A stretch of DNA of 64,000 nt from Aquatica leii (Eukaryota; Arthropoda; Insecta; Coleoptera; Lampyridae): contig CM069432.1 in NCBI GenBank assembly GCA_035610365.1, positions 182,513,027-182,577,026 on the forward strand, given 5' to 3'. Shown here piece after piece: positions 10,001 to 18,479 of the stretch. The notes beneath the pieces were generated by a model. The model was given only the letters and a program-made list of their open reading frames with translations. It was not told the origin of the DNA and made no database searches. A program made the translations under genes and the position numbers. Within the stretch, counting starts at the first letter, position 1, and each line of letters begins with the position of its first letter.

Positions 10001-11132
10001 TAAAAGCTGTTTTTTCACGATCCTTGGGTTCTAATTCTACCTGCCAGTATCCACTCTTTAAATCTAACGTAGAAAACCACTGGGATCCTGACAGGGTGTC
10101 TAGCGTATCGTCAATTCTGGGTAAAGGGTAGCTGTCCTTTTTGGTCACGTCGTTTAGCTGCCTGTAGTCTACGCAAAACCTCGTTGATCCATCCTTCTTC
10201 TTCACGAGTACCACTGGGGATGCCCATGGACTACTTGAAGGTTCAATCACGCCTTCTCTCTCCATATCCGTAATTATTTGTTCGGCTTCTTCTCTTTTCG
10301 CCAAAGGAAGTCTGCGTGGATGTTGTCGTATCGGCCGAGCGTCTCCGGTATTAATTTTATGTTTCACCACGTTAGTTCTTCCTTTGGAGCCACTCTCCAG
10401 CGCGAACACATCTTGGTACTCTTGGATCAACACTTTAACTTTAGCCAGCTGGTCTTGGCTGAGGTTTTCGCATTTGGTGGTAAGAATGTCCAATAGATGT
10501 TGTGGACACTTCTTCGGCGACGTATCTTCGTTCGACTTCAGGCATCTCACAATTTGTGATACTGGCGTGCAATGACCTACCACGGTCTTCTTTTTCAGCG
10601 TTACAGGATCTGAGTTGATGTTTAAGATCCTTACTGGCATCGTCTTCTTTACTCGTACTAAAGTTCTGCCAACGAGTAGTCCCTTTTCAACTAAGCCGCC
10701 CTCCATTGGTTCAATCGCGCGTATGTAGCCTTCCCGGAGACTTCCATCCAGGCGTGCCATCACCACACTTTCAGTCCTTGCAGGCAGAGTCACGTCTTCG
10801 CTCAATAAGACTCGCACGGCTGCCTTCTCTGACGAATGAAAAGGAATTTCTTCATTGTCGATCTTCAGGACATCGTTCTTCATATCCAAATGGAACCCAT
10901 ACTTCTTTATCACGTCCATTTCCAGGATAACTTCTTCCGTGATGTCGGCTACCAGTACTTGATGGTCGAGTACTCCATTTCCCAAACCAATGGTTACTTT
11001 GACCTGTCCGTGAGTAGGTATTTCGTCGCCCGTCGCCGTTCGAAGTCGTACTGTTACTGGTGATGTCTTCTCGTTTTCCAATAACATGTCAGGACGAATG
11101 ATGGTCTTCGTCGCTCCCGTGTCAACCAGTAA
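6918..11132 (-). CDS. pol: Pol polyprotein (PR-RT-RNaseH-INT) extended by a TARG1-like macrodomain and a CCCH finger
   Basis: The frame is uninterrupted from just below a TAG at 11133-11135. Its first residues, LLVDTGAT, are the aspartic protease active site. Numbering from the first Met (11087; 1389 residues): RT about 260-460 with YLDD at 404-407; RNase H about 545-665 with D551, E594, D619 and D662; integrase zinc finger with H784, H791, C821 and C824; integrase core D853, D913 and E949; GPY/F module about 1075-1110. It then continues into a macrodomain (about 1165-1310, K1240 and D1281) and a CCCH finger (C1322, C1330, C1336, H1340), ending in the LTR. In a competent copy it would be made by -1 frameshifting from gag. 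All RT, RNase H and integrase catalytic residues are present. Clade within Ty3/gypsy not determined. Confidence 0.93.
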   Translation of the reverse strand, partial: LLVDTGATKTIIRPDMLLENEKTSPVTVRLRTATGDEIPTHGQVKVTIGLGNGVLDHQVLVADITEEVILEMDVIKKYGFHLDMKNDVLKIDNEEIPFHSSEKAAVRVLLSEDVTLPARTESVVMARLDGSLREGYIRAIEPMEGGLVEKGLLVGRTLVRVKKTMPVRILNINSDPVTLKKKTVVGHCTPVSQIVRCLKSNEDTSPKKCPQHLLDILTTKCENLSQDQLAKVKVLIQEYQDVFALESGSKGRTNVVKHKINTGDARPIRQHPRRLPLAKREEAEQIITDMEREGVIEPSSSPWASPVVLVKKKDGSTRFCVDYRQLNDVTKKDSYPLPRIDDTLDTLSGSQWFSTLDLKSGYWQVELEPKDREKTAFTIGTGLWQFTVMPFGLCNVPATFERLMETILRGLSWKTCLVYLDDVIVVGRSFEEHLNNLKEVFQRLSGANLKLSPKKCHVFKKEVQYLGHVVSRNGVRADPDKIRAVQAWPRPIDKHQVRSFLGLCTYYRRFVPGFANIAKPLTKLTEEKAEFRWNEDCESSFNQLKQALVTSPILSYPREDGKFVLDTDASNLAIGAVLSQVQDGQEKVIAYFSKVLSRPERNYCVTRRELLAVVKSIEHFYKYLYGRKFLLRTDHAALKWLLQFRNPEGQVARWIERLQEYDYDTEHRAGSSHRNADALSRRPCPADCSHCSRLEEKVECLRRTAMVDDEWEPEQLRREQEDDPEIRLLLGWKESGRLPTWEEVSALGKNIKAYWAQWDSLIVEDGLLKRSLESSEGTGNRLQLVVPKSRVTEVLKHLHDGTSGGHFGIKKTLGKVRERFYWMNCKEDVMKWCRKCTVCASGNGPARKRKAPMKQYNVGSPLERVAIDIAGPFPEFDSGNKYILVAMDYFTKWTEAYAIPNQEAATVADVLVKEFFCRFGVPLELHSDQGRNFESGLFQEVCRLLGIKKTRTTPLHPQSDGMVERMNRTMGKYLAKVVSEHQRDSDQYLHLFLMAYRSSVHESTGQTPSCVMLGREIRLPCDLQFGRRPEEEVAGEDYVSKLVKSLDEVHEEVRKNTQIASDRMKTRYDVKAQNGGFQPGDMVWLYNPQRRRGLSPKLQRQWEGPYEVVQRINDVIYRIRKPPRGKPKVVHVDRLAPFAGDNHNAQVQVRTRVISGRTRNPIEEMEFEKFMNLYGGSGKARFGVTTEAQQDLFQTQKDYAIAHCVSEDLDMSKGVAVVFKKKFGQLDELRRQQPAVGKVLGLSGDGRFVFYLVTKKYSCVKPLYKDLWRTLWSLKRQMEFHHVKKLAVPKLGCGLDRLNWRTVRNMLEVVFRGTGIQVLVCSYQPRRVLVQEKSIDCYFYGQGSCRNGGSCRYRHDPFYRCRIQSPVLGQNSLKKGAVKRPRNYLQMQEPSRTCYLVSRRYSEK
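7001..7013 (-). promoter_or_regulatory. polypurine tract
   Basis: The minus strand reads AAGAAGGGGGCAG directly against the 3' LTR, the expected site for plus-strand DNA priming. It is also coding: the same bases encode part of the Pol C-terminus. Confidence 0.8.
7062..7136 (-). other. CCCH zinc finger at the Pol C-terminus
   Basis: Pol residues 1322-1340 have the spacing C-x7-C-x5-C-x3-H, with aromatic residues (YFYG, RYRH) typical of CCCH fingers that bind RNA. CCHC knuckles are usual in Gag; a CCCH finger after integrase is not. It sits 12 residues beyond the approximate macrodomain end, suggesting the two act together. RNA binding is inferred from the finger class. Confidence 0.75.
7158..7595 (-). 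other. TARG1/OARD1-like macrodomain fused to Pol
   Basis: Pol residues about 1165-1310 follow the layout of TARG1 (OARD1), which removes terminal ADP-ribose from Glu/Asp residues and deacylates O-acyl-ADP-ribose. Landmarks are a QQDLF strand (GDLF in TARG1), AHCVSED, KGVAVVFKKKFG, GRFVFYLVTKK and PKLGCGLDRLNW. The lysine K1240 (7368-7370) and aspartate D1281 (7245-7247) fall where human TARG1 has catalytic K84 and D125, and the 41-residue spacing is identical. The frame is continuous with integrase. Substrate and activity in the element are inferred. Confidence 0.85.
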
Positions 11133-11135
11133 CTA
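11133..11135 (-). other. in-frame TAG immediately upstream of the protease active site
   Basis: In the pol frame the minus strand reads ...GRSV, TAG, then LLVDTGAT. The frame is open above it up to the gag end and below it to 6918. It could be a single C-to-T nonsense mutation (CAG to TAG) or a leaky stop. If fully read as a stop, protease and everything after it would be lost from the frameshift product. Confidence 0.85.
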
Positions 11136-11266
11136 GACGCTTCTCCCATTGATCTTGCCATCGAGATAAATGCTATGCAACTGCTCCCTAGGCGACGCCA
11201 TTTGAATGGTAATCTCCGGGGCATGGCTCGTTGAGGTCGACTTTCGCCCCATTTGGTCGACCTGTT

Positions 11267-12505
11267 CTAGTTTTCCGGACGCTCTTCTGGTCTTCTTTTG
11301 GGCTTAGTACAACGGCGTCGTACGTGGCCCACTTCTCCGCAGTTCCAGCACGTCAGTTCTCTTCCTCGAGCTACTCGTTCCCGAAATACCCGTCGCACTA
11401 TGTCTTCAATGCTTTCTTCTGTGCGCGAGGATACTTCTGCAGCACAACGGAGCTTATGGCTGCCTCGGTGCGACGCTTGTTTCACCGCCTCGAACTCTAA
11501 AGCATGGGTTAATGCGTCATCCAATGTCTTCGGTCGTGCTAACCGTAGAGTCTGCTGAGTTTCGCTGTCTCGGAGGCCGTCTACAAAGGTTTGAATAGCC
11601 AATTGCTCCAAGAAGGTATCTGGCGCTGTAGGATACGCAAGCCGTGTTAGTCTGGCGATGTCGGCCTCAAACTCTTGAAGACTTTCGGCAGCTTTTTGAA
11701 CCCGACTTTTAATTTGAGCCTGGTATACTTGTTGAAGATGAGCATCCCCATATCTCATTTCTAATCGTGATATTAAGAGTTGGTAATTTTCTTGCAAGTG
11801 GTCCGGAACAGTTTGTAAAATTCCAAGCGCTTCTCCACGTAAGGACACTATTAAAGACGTCGCTTTCTGCTTGTTGCTCCAACCATTAGCAGTAGCTGCG
11901 GCTTCAAACTGCTTGTAGTAGGTTGACCATGGAACTTTACCATCAAAATTCGTTGTTACAACTTTGAACTTGTGAGTGTTTTCTTCTCGATGATCCATTA
12001 TTAATTCTTCATTCGTGACGCTTCCTTCACCGTGACAATTCATTTGGGCCATTCTTTCTTCGAGCAGTTGTATTCTTTCCCTCAATTTTTTCTCTAGCTT
12101 GTCTTTTATGGTTCTTGAATTTTCTTTTAACTTCTCTTCTATTATGTCATTCACAGAATCGCAAATTTCTTCTTTTAAGTTGAACATGTCTGCTTGGGTT
12201 TCCTCTTGAACAATTTTAATTTGATTTTCTATGCTCGTTCGTATTTCTTCTTTTAAACTTCTAGAATTTTCTTCCATTTTCTGAGAATTTTCTTGAAACT
12301 TTTCTTCCATTTTTCTAGAATTTTCGGACAGTTTTTCTTCAATTTTCTGTGAATTTTCGTAAAACTTTTCTTCAATTTTCTGCGAATTTTTTTCCATCTT
12401 CTGAGAATTTTCGGACAGTTTTTCTTGGATATTTTTATTCATCGATTCGAGAATTTCAAGTATTTTTGAATCCATTTTAACTGCTTGCGAACGCGTCACC
12501 GGCAT
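11267..12505 (-). CDS. gag: Gag polyprotein with coiled-coil N-terminus, capsid domain and CCHC knuckle
   Basis: The frame has 412 residues and starts MPVTRSQAVK. Residues about 15-155 are a long helical region made of imperfect repeats of an ENSQKMEEK-type unit, predicted as coiled coil. A retrotransposon capsid domain follows (about 180-345; FDGKVPWSTYYKQFEAAA, then a GEALGIL motif and a RYGDAHLQ-like stretch). Near the C-terminus there is one CCHC zinc knuckle, CWNCGEVGHVRRRC, for RNA binding. It would assemble the virus-like particle in the cytoplasm and package the element RNA. It ends GAA AAC TAG, and the pol frame lies at -1 to it. No internal stop, so this gag looks intact. Confidence 0.93.
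   Translation of the reverse strand: MPVTRSQAVKMDSKILEILESMNKNIQEKLSENSQKMEKNSQKIEEKFYENSQKIEEKLSENSRKMEEKFQENSQKMEENSRSLKEEIRTSIENQIKIVQEETQADMFNLKEEICDSVNDIIEEKLKENSRTIKDKLEKKLRERIQLLEERMAQMNCHGEGSVTNEELIMDHREENTHKFKVVTTNFDGKVPWSTYYKQFEAAATANGWSNKQKATSLIVSLRGEALGILQTVPDHLQENYQLLISRLEMRYGDAHLQQVYQAQIKSRVQKAAESLQEFEADIARLTRLAYPTAPDTFLEQLAIQTFVDGLRDSETQQTLRLARPKTLDDALTHALEFEAVKQASHRGSHKLRCAAEVSSRTEESIEDIVRRVFRERVARGRELTCWNCGEVGHVRRRCTKPKRRPEERPEN
11270..11276 (-). promoter_or_regulatory. candidate -1 ribosomal frameshift site
   Basis: The heptamer GGAAAAC (minus strand) lies directly before the gag TAG at 11269-11267. The pol frame is open across this point in the -1 register (GGA AAA CTA GAA CAG). 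The A-site part AAAAC is slippery, but the P-site part GGA/GAA is not a canonical XXX triplet. A downstream pseudoknot was not evaluated. Confidence 0.45.
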
Positions 12506-12799
12506 AAATTTAAATATAACACGAATATAAAGTTTTTAAATACACTACTTTTTAAAATGCAGTTTTTGTATAACACAAAATTTAATAACTATCCACTTAT
12601 TAATATTAAACCACGAAAACGAATTTAAATAATATCGCGATCACGCACTTGTTAAAAGAAAAAGTTTAATAAACACTATATTAACTTTATAAATAAACAC
12701 GCTTATCGCGAATCTTAACAGATATTTACGCAATGAATGTTTTTATTACGGGAGCGATTAGATTACTTAATGATATTTACACTAAAATTCGCGAACGAT
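12506..12799 (-). other. untranslated leader between primer site and gag
   Basis: About 290 nt of AT-rich sequence separates the primer-binding site from the gag ATG. It probably holds the packaging signal, but no specific structure is evident to me. Confidence 0.55.
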
Positions 12800-12817
12800 A
12801 TCCCACTTCTGACACCA
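12800..12817 (-). promoter_or_regulatory. primer-binding site complementary to tRNA-Leu
   Basis: The minus strand reads TGGTGTCAGAAGTGGGAT one nucleotide inside the 5' LTR. This is the complement of ATCCCACTTCTGACA plus CCA, which as I recall is the 3' end of animal tRNA-Leu isoacceptors. The 18-nt match indicates minus-strand DNA synthesis primed by tRNA-Leu. Confidence 0.8.
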
Positions 12818-13124
12818 CTGTTGCGAATTTATTTATTAAAAACTAATTTATTTAAAACGACTAAAACTACGTTTACTTATTATAGAAATATGTACACTTT
12901 TAAATTAACCGAACTAATAAAATCTAATAATAATATTTAATAAAAACACTTACACTATAATTTATATCACTTAAGATAAGATAACGTCCTCGGATTTCAC
13001 ACTTGTTTACACTAATTATCACATACACGATTATTCTCGATTTATTTATGTAGACACACACGTGCTAACGATTTATTTTCACTTGATAATCTTCTTAATA
13101 CAGCTGCATTCGCGTTTCGACAAT

Positions 13125-13158
13125 AACTGACCTACGATTTCTTTCTTACGTATTTATA
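13125..13158 (-). promoter_or_regulatory. LTR core promoter: TATA box plus insect initiator
   Basis: TATAAATA on the minus strand (13158-13151) is followed by TCAGTT (13130-13125), which fits the arthropod initiator TCAGT. About 30 nt separate the TATA start from the initiator A, the usual distance. The same pair is in the 3' LTR (TATA at 6888-6881). Confidence 0.7.
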
Positions 13159-13173
13159 GACATCGGCGAATCC

Positions 13174-13233
13174 TTCTCGAGCGTTCCTTACTTTTCGCTA
13201 TATCTTCTAGAAACTAGATAACAGCTTCTAGAA
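13174..13233 (-). promoter_or_regulatory. heat-shock-element-like array in U3
   Basis: On the plus strand, TTCTAGAA occurs at 13205-13212 and 13226-13233, and TTCtcGAgcgTTC at 13174-13186 (three pentamer cores in register, one imperfect). The same sites are in the 3' LTR (6904-6916, 6935-6942, 6956-6963) and in the solo LTR at 58068. They lie roughly 45-105 bp upstream of the initiator, where heat-shock-gene elements usually sit. Binding by heat shock factor is inferred. Confidence 0.55.
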
Positions 13234-13274
13234 GGCTCTTGCATTTGCAAGTAATTTCTCGGACGTTTCATTAT

Positions 13275-14335
13275 GTTGGATTGTCTAAAATTTCGTATTT
13301 TCAGCTCGATTTTGACGGTTCGCCTTTAATATTACATTTAAAAAATTAAATAATATTCTATATAATAATATTTTATTTAGAATTGACAAGATAAATCATA
13401 GAACAATCGATAATGGTAATTTTTATTGCACATTAATTTCTAATAAAAAAGTTATTAGCGTCAAAAGTTACTCAACTTTTTACATCTTATAAAACAGAGA
13501 ATTGCAATTGCGAGAACATTTGAATATTAACAAAAATTGTGTAATACAGAAATGTTATATTAAACAGAAATATTTCCATATAACCAATGTTAAATAAAAA
13601 TGAGATAACAGAAATCTTTTTTATTCTAGTTCAGTAATTTCACCACGGATGGCGCTAAAAAAGAAATTGTTTTGTTTCGTTCATAAGGCTCATTTTTGGA
13701 CTTATGCTTAACGCTGTCATTAAATTTTTGTTGATGTTGAAAATTTCGAAGAAATTAATGCATATGCACAACATGGTTTTCTGAGTTGATGTTTAATGCC
13801 ACCGTTATATGAAAAAAAAACAAAAACAAGAGAGTTCAGGAGTAAAAATAACGGTTTTTATAAGTGAAACTATCCACCGAAGCTTTTATAAACATACTAT
13901 CTTTGTGTACAATACTATAAGCTGTATGGGAGCAAAGATCCACGATGACAATTTCTTTCACATGCCAAATTAATACACAATAATGATGAAAGAATGATGA
14001 AGAAAAAGTTAAAATCGGAACCATTTGGTAAAATTAATGAAAACATTATTATACATATTAAATTGTAATTACTATAATGGCAATAAAATTTGTCGTATTG
14101 TAATAAACAATAAATTGTATCGTTTAACTTCAGCATCATATCTTGTTCATGTATAATACGAACCTCATAGTTTTAGGGGTCTTTTAAGTTAATAGGTTCT
14201 GAATCCATTTTCATTTATGTAAATCGAAATAATTTTACATCTACAAATTGACATGATTTTTTATTTCTAAATAAAATTGCAGTACAAAAATATAAAACTC
14301 TTAACAAGAAAAAATCACATCTGATATGAATCCTC
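13275..14335. other. AT-rich intergenic DNA
   Basis: Only short, overlapping low-complexity frames are present. No TE motif, RNA gene or repeat was recognised. Confidence 0.45.
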
Positions 14336-14339
14336 ACGC

Positions 14340-14595
14340 GATCGTTACTCAATCGGAGTTGCGCTTATCTATCAGCGACAATTCTTCTATATGTACGGAG
14401 ATATCTTCTTAAGTCACTTCTATGTAGATTAGAATTTAGCTTGGTTGACAAGTGGATTACCTAACTTTTTGGTTAGATATCGGTTGCTTTTTCAGTTATC
14501 AATTTCTTTCTAGTCCTGATGAAGCCCCTTACGAAAGTGAGCGAAACGTAGGCAACTTCGGTGATAACATCGACACGGTTCAATTATGAAAGACT
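14340..14595 (+). other. possible Penelope-like 3' tail
   Basis: A moderately GC-richer block contains CCTGATGAAGCCCC...GAAAGTGAGCGAAACGTAGGC. This resembles the 3' untranslated regions of Penelope-like elements (CTGAAGATG...GCGAAACGT type). No coding part is readable next to it, so the call is weak. Confidence 0.3.
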
Positions 14596-14607
14596 TTCTT
14601 TTGTTGG

Positions 14608-14624
14608 TATATATATATATATAT
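14608..14624. repeat. (TA)n microsatellite
   Basis: About eight TA units directly after the Penelope-like tail candidate. Confidence 0.9.
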
Positions 14625-15049
14625 TACTATGCTTTTATAATTGTATTATGATGGTATGTAAGACTTGAACCTAAAATCTGAAAAAAAAATTGAATCCAGA
14701 TTTCGCAACAAAGAAACAAACGTACTCACTCATCCGCCTATGCACACATGTAATTACATTTTTTAAATTTGTACAAATTCAAGACAAGAATTTTCGCAAA
14801 AATGAAATCTGATGTCGCATTCAAACGCAATCTTAATGTTTAATTGGTTTCATTTTTTAATTGATCTCGAAGCTCATAGGATTTTTAACTTTTGCTAATT
14901 TATACAATTTTGGTATGTGTTTTTTAAGTGTTAATATATACATTATTTAATAAATTTGCAATTGAAATTGCAACAACAAGAAATTGTGGGATATTTGTGA
15001 CCAAGCTTGGTCAGAAAGTTTAGTTACTCGTAGGTAGTAAATGATTAAA

Positions 15050-15450
15050 ATGTAATAAATTATAAAAATGACTCAATTGCAAATGTAATTTAATAAAACT
15101 AACACCAATAAGTTAAGTGCGAATGCACTCTGAACGCACTTAATACAATGAACTTTTAAACAAACTGTTAAAATATATTTAATTACAACACTATCTCAAA
15201 AAGCGAAACTTAAATTACAACTGGAATTGTAACAAGACAAAGAAAATGCCAAATCAACGTAAATGCAGAATACGGGTATATATGCAGCGTAATAACTTTG
15301 ACTTAATTGAATACAAAAATTTACTTACAACTTTCATTGACAAAAATGAATTTGAAAACGTAAAACAACTTGACGCAAAATTAATCAAATAATCAAATTA
15401 CATGAAACGAATAAAATTAACTCAAATACCGGGTCTTTTATGAAAGAAAT
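15050..15450 (+). repeat. dispersed A-rich repeat, copy 1
   Basis: This segment aligns by eye along its length with 63526-63940 in the same orientation. Shared landmarks are AATGACT.AATT, a GTGCGAATGCACT/GACTGCACTGAGAATGCACTTG region, GAACTTTT.AA.CAAACT, and AAATTACAACTGGAATT. A frame starting ATG at 15247 reads about 47 codons before a stop, as if it were the start of a decayed TE protein. The family is unknown; a retroelement leader plus gag start is one possibility. Confidence 0.5.
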
Positions 15451-18400
15451 CGCACAAATTCAAACGACGGTTGCACGGGCGATAATGAAGCGGTGGCGTA
15501 CAGTTAATATTCCAAATAAATAAAAATAAAAAAAATAGGAAAATGCCTGACTTTAATGTAGAATTTTCAGAAAAATTTTTGTTAATAAAATTGCGAGATG
15601 GCAGCTGATTAATACGTCAAATAGCAGTATTAATAACAAAATTTTATGTTCTGGGACCCTAAAAATATAGAATTATGACGACATACATTTTAACATAATT
15701 AAAGCGTTCTGCGACCTACTTTAAAAGGGAACGTTGTAAAGCCCAAAACATAATGAAAAGAAGCTATGTAGTGCGGCACAGTGATCCCCAATTAAACGAA
15801 TTTTTCTTACTCTAAATCTCAACTTCCACACGGTTAGTAAGAAATAATAGTACAAAGATCCATAAATCCTGAATAATTTAGAAGGTATTTATTCAATTCA
15901 ATTTGATCTAAAAGATAAAACCATGTACATGCCAACACCGCTTTTTGACTAATCTCCTCACGTAAAGAAAAGAAGAATGTTTCAAACAAACTCGGGTTAA
16001 AAGGCCTTAGAAACCGCCAAAAATAAATCAGTGCCATGCTTAAATCTGGTACGAAAGTAACGAAAAATTGCTCAATAAAAAGAGAAATAGAAAGTTACCA
16101 AAGGTTATAATTAGAGGAAAGAACTAAACAGAACTGGGATATCAAAAAAAAAACAACAACATAACTGAATTTACAGAAATGTTCAAAGAAACTGCCTGGT
16201 GAAAATGTCGTCGATGCGCACGACTCTGGCGTATCAAATTTACCAATGATCCAACTGAAATATAAAAATAGCGTATTTACAATTGCAAAACAATGTAATT
16301 AATTTTGAAAACAGCACGAAATCCTAAAGAAAAATATCAAAACTAATGGAAAATTAACATTAACAATTTACCATATGTACATCAAGAAATTTTATATAGG
16401 TATAAGTGAAAAGACGAGGTCAATGCCGTATATAAAGATAAACAAATTTTCTTATAAATTTTAGGTTTAAAATACAAAATTAAAAATACTGTTAATTACG
16501 TAAAATTGACAAGAACACACAAAACACGATTTCGCTTACAATTCAACATGAAACACAAAACAAAATTAAGGTGGTATACGAGGACCACTCAACAAAACAA
16601 ATACCACAATTTACAGAAAATCAAAATTGTAACGTAACATTTTTTTTAATTTAGCTTTTCTTTATAATTAAAAATAATTATTACAAAAGAAACAGAATGG
16701 ATTCATGGATCTCTGTAAAAAAATTCCGTCAAAGAAAAAACTAATTTAAATACTTTTATGATTATGTTATTTATTAAATAACTTGAACGGTTCGTAGAAC
16801 TTGTCGAAAATTGCATTTAAAATTAAGAATGTTACAAGTAAACTTTTAATCGCCAAGTATGAAAAAATGTAAACAAATGAGATTTTTATTAAATGTTGAA
16901 TTTAAATACAGATTTACGTTGTTAGTTATTATTGTTAATTAAAAATATTTAAAATGCAGAAACTGTAAAGTTTAATTAAGTATAAAATTGTAATGCCAAT
17001 GTTATAACGTTTGTTTTACAAGTTTTCTGTGATTTTAAGTGTAAAAACGATGTTTTTTAAAAAACGTGAAATGAATAAATATAAATGTTTACAGCTACTA
17101 TACAAAGCACTTCATGTATAAATGAAGAACTAGGTATTTTAAAAATCTATTATTTTAGAATGTAAATTCGTCTTAATTAATCATTTTTCATTTGAAATTT
17201 TAATTAGTATTAGAAGGTACAATGGCACAAATATTTATGTGTGTTAATAAAACTTTTCTAGCAACGTAAAAAGGTAGGACTTATTGACTGGCCTATTAAT
17301 GACGAGAAGAATTCTACATCACGACTCTTTGATTTGGGTAGTCTTAAACGAGCGTTTAATGGGTTTGAGATATTTTGCTCTCGATGTAAATCTGCATAAA
17401 TTTTATACTGGTTGTATATTGTTTGAAATTTTGATTTTATTTATGCATAACTTTGTGAAAGAATTGTTGAAGGGGTTTAGTATTTTAGCATCAATAGCTG
17501 TGCTATAGATCACTGCTTCCTCTTTGTGACATCTCCTCGCCACCACTATCTGATCTCAATTTGGTCCAATCCCTTTGCAATCAACAGATGACACAGTAGT
17601 GCCGTTGGGAATTATACAACAACTTTTTATTAATCGATTTTGTTTGAATTACTGCTTAGGGGGCTATTATTTGTTGTCAGATTATAGTCTTTTTTTTACT
17701 TTTTCTCTTGAATGATATATTGTATAAACTCAGTCTTTACTATTATGCTGTTATTAAAGTTTTCGTTTCTAGTTTAGTTTTAGCTAAACAATTTTTTAGC
17801 ACGAATAATTGTGATGTGTTGAAATTGTTCTACATTGTCGTAGAAAATTGAGATTAGCGCCAAAGTGAATTTTCTGAAACGACAAAACAGGTTCCGTTAC
17901 AAAACAACTCGATTATACTTCCGCAAATTAAATTTGCTCGAATTAATCTTTATTTTGTCTCTAGATATAAACTTCAGCTAAAACTAACAACGAAAAAAGC
18001 AACTAGTGGAATTTGATTTATGCGTTTGTCTAACCAAAACCGTATTAAATTTTTTTACTAACACAATAAATACTAAATATAACTAACCGTTTGTAAGAAA
18101 ATTAACTTAGTGAATAATTTTTGTATTGTTTCACAAAAAAAAACTTTCTTGAATTACAGATTTGTTTTTATATAAATTGTTGACACGCTAAAGAGCTTTC
18201 GAATGATATAGAACAAAAAATTCAAGTTTATCGTTGAAGTAGTGATGATTAATGAATAAGTTTTTAGCTAAGTAACTTGCAAATACGATTCTATAGCGTG
18301 TACTTTTAAAATTGGATTACTTAAGCGTTACGTAAAAGTTTTATGATTTAGATAGTATTTAGATGTAGTAAAAAATAATTTGTCTACTAAAGTAAATTAA

Positions 18401-18470
18401 ATGCGCCCTCATAAATAACGCATTTTTTATAAAATTACCCAGAATCACGGTACACCCTAAACATGCGGAT
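15451..18470. other. A-rich decayed DNA, then AT-rich intergenic
   Basis: From 15450 to about 16560 the plus strand stays A-rich and gives many short frames broken by single stops, suggesting continuation of the TE whose start is at 15050. I cannot name its protein. From 16600 to 18470 I see nothing beyond chance frames. Confidence 0.35.
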
Positions 18471-18479
18471 GCAATATAT

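Larger units (their letters stand above)
6549..13270 (-). mobile_element. full-length Ty3/gypsy-type LTR retrotransposon with macrodomain-bearing Pol
   Basis: The 6722-bp element is transcribed toward lower coordinates. Order in its own direction: 5' LTR (13270-12819), 1-nt spacer, tRNA-Leu-type primer site (12817-12800), leader, gag (12505-11267), pol in the -1 frame (running to 6918), polypurine tract (7013-7001) and 3' LTR (7000-6549). Order PR-RT-RNaseH-INT is that of Ty3/gypsy. The LTRs differ at 3 of 452 positions, so insertion was recent. The flanking 4-mers are TTCT (6545-6548) and TTAT (13271-13274), one mismatch away from a duplication. No env frame is present. Instead Pol carries a TARG1-like macrodomain and a CCCH finger. 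A TAG before the protease active site may make this copy non-autonomous. Confidence 0.93.
12819..13270 (-). repeat. 5' LTR of the Ty3/gypsy-type element
   Basis: Copy of the repeat at 6549-7000 (449 of 452 positions identical by eye). In the element's direction U3 begins at 13270 and transcription would start near 13128. Several AATAAA words on the minus strand below 13080 could serve 3' end formation. Confidence 0.95.

Noticed and set aside
6969..11558. Many plus-strand frames opposite pol and gag (for example 8707-9117, 136 codons)
   Set aside because: They are antisense shadows of the GC-richer retrotransposon genes and show no domain.
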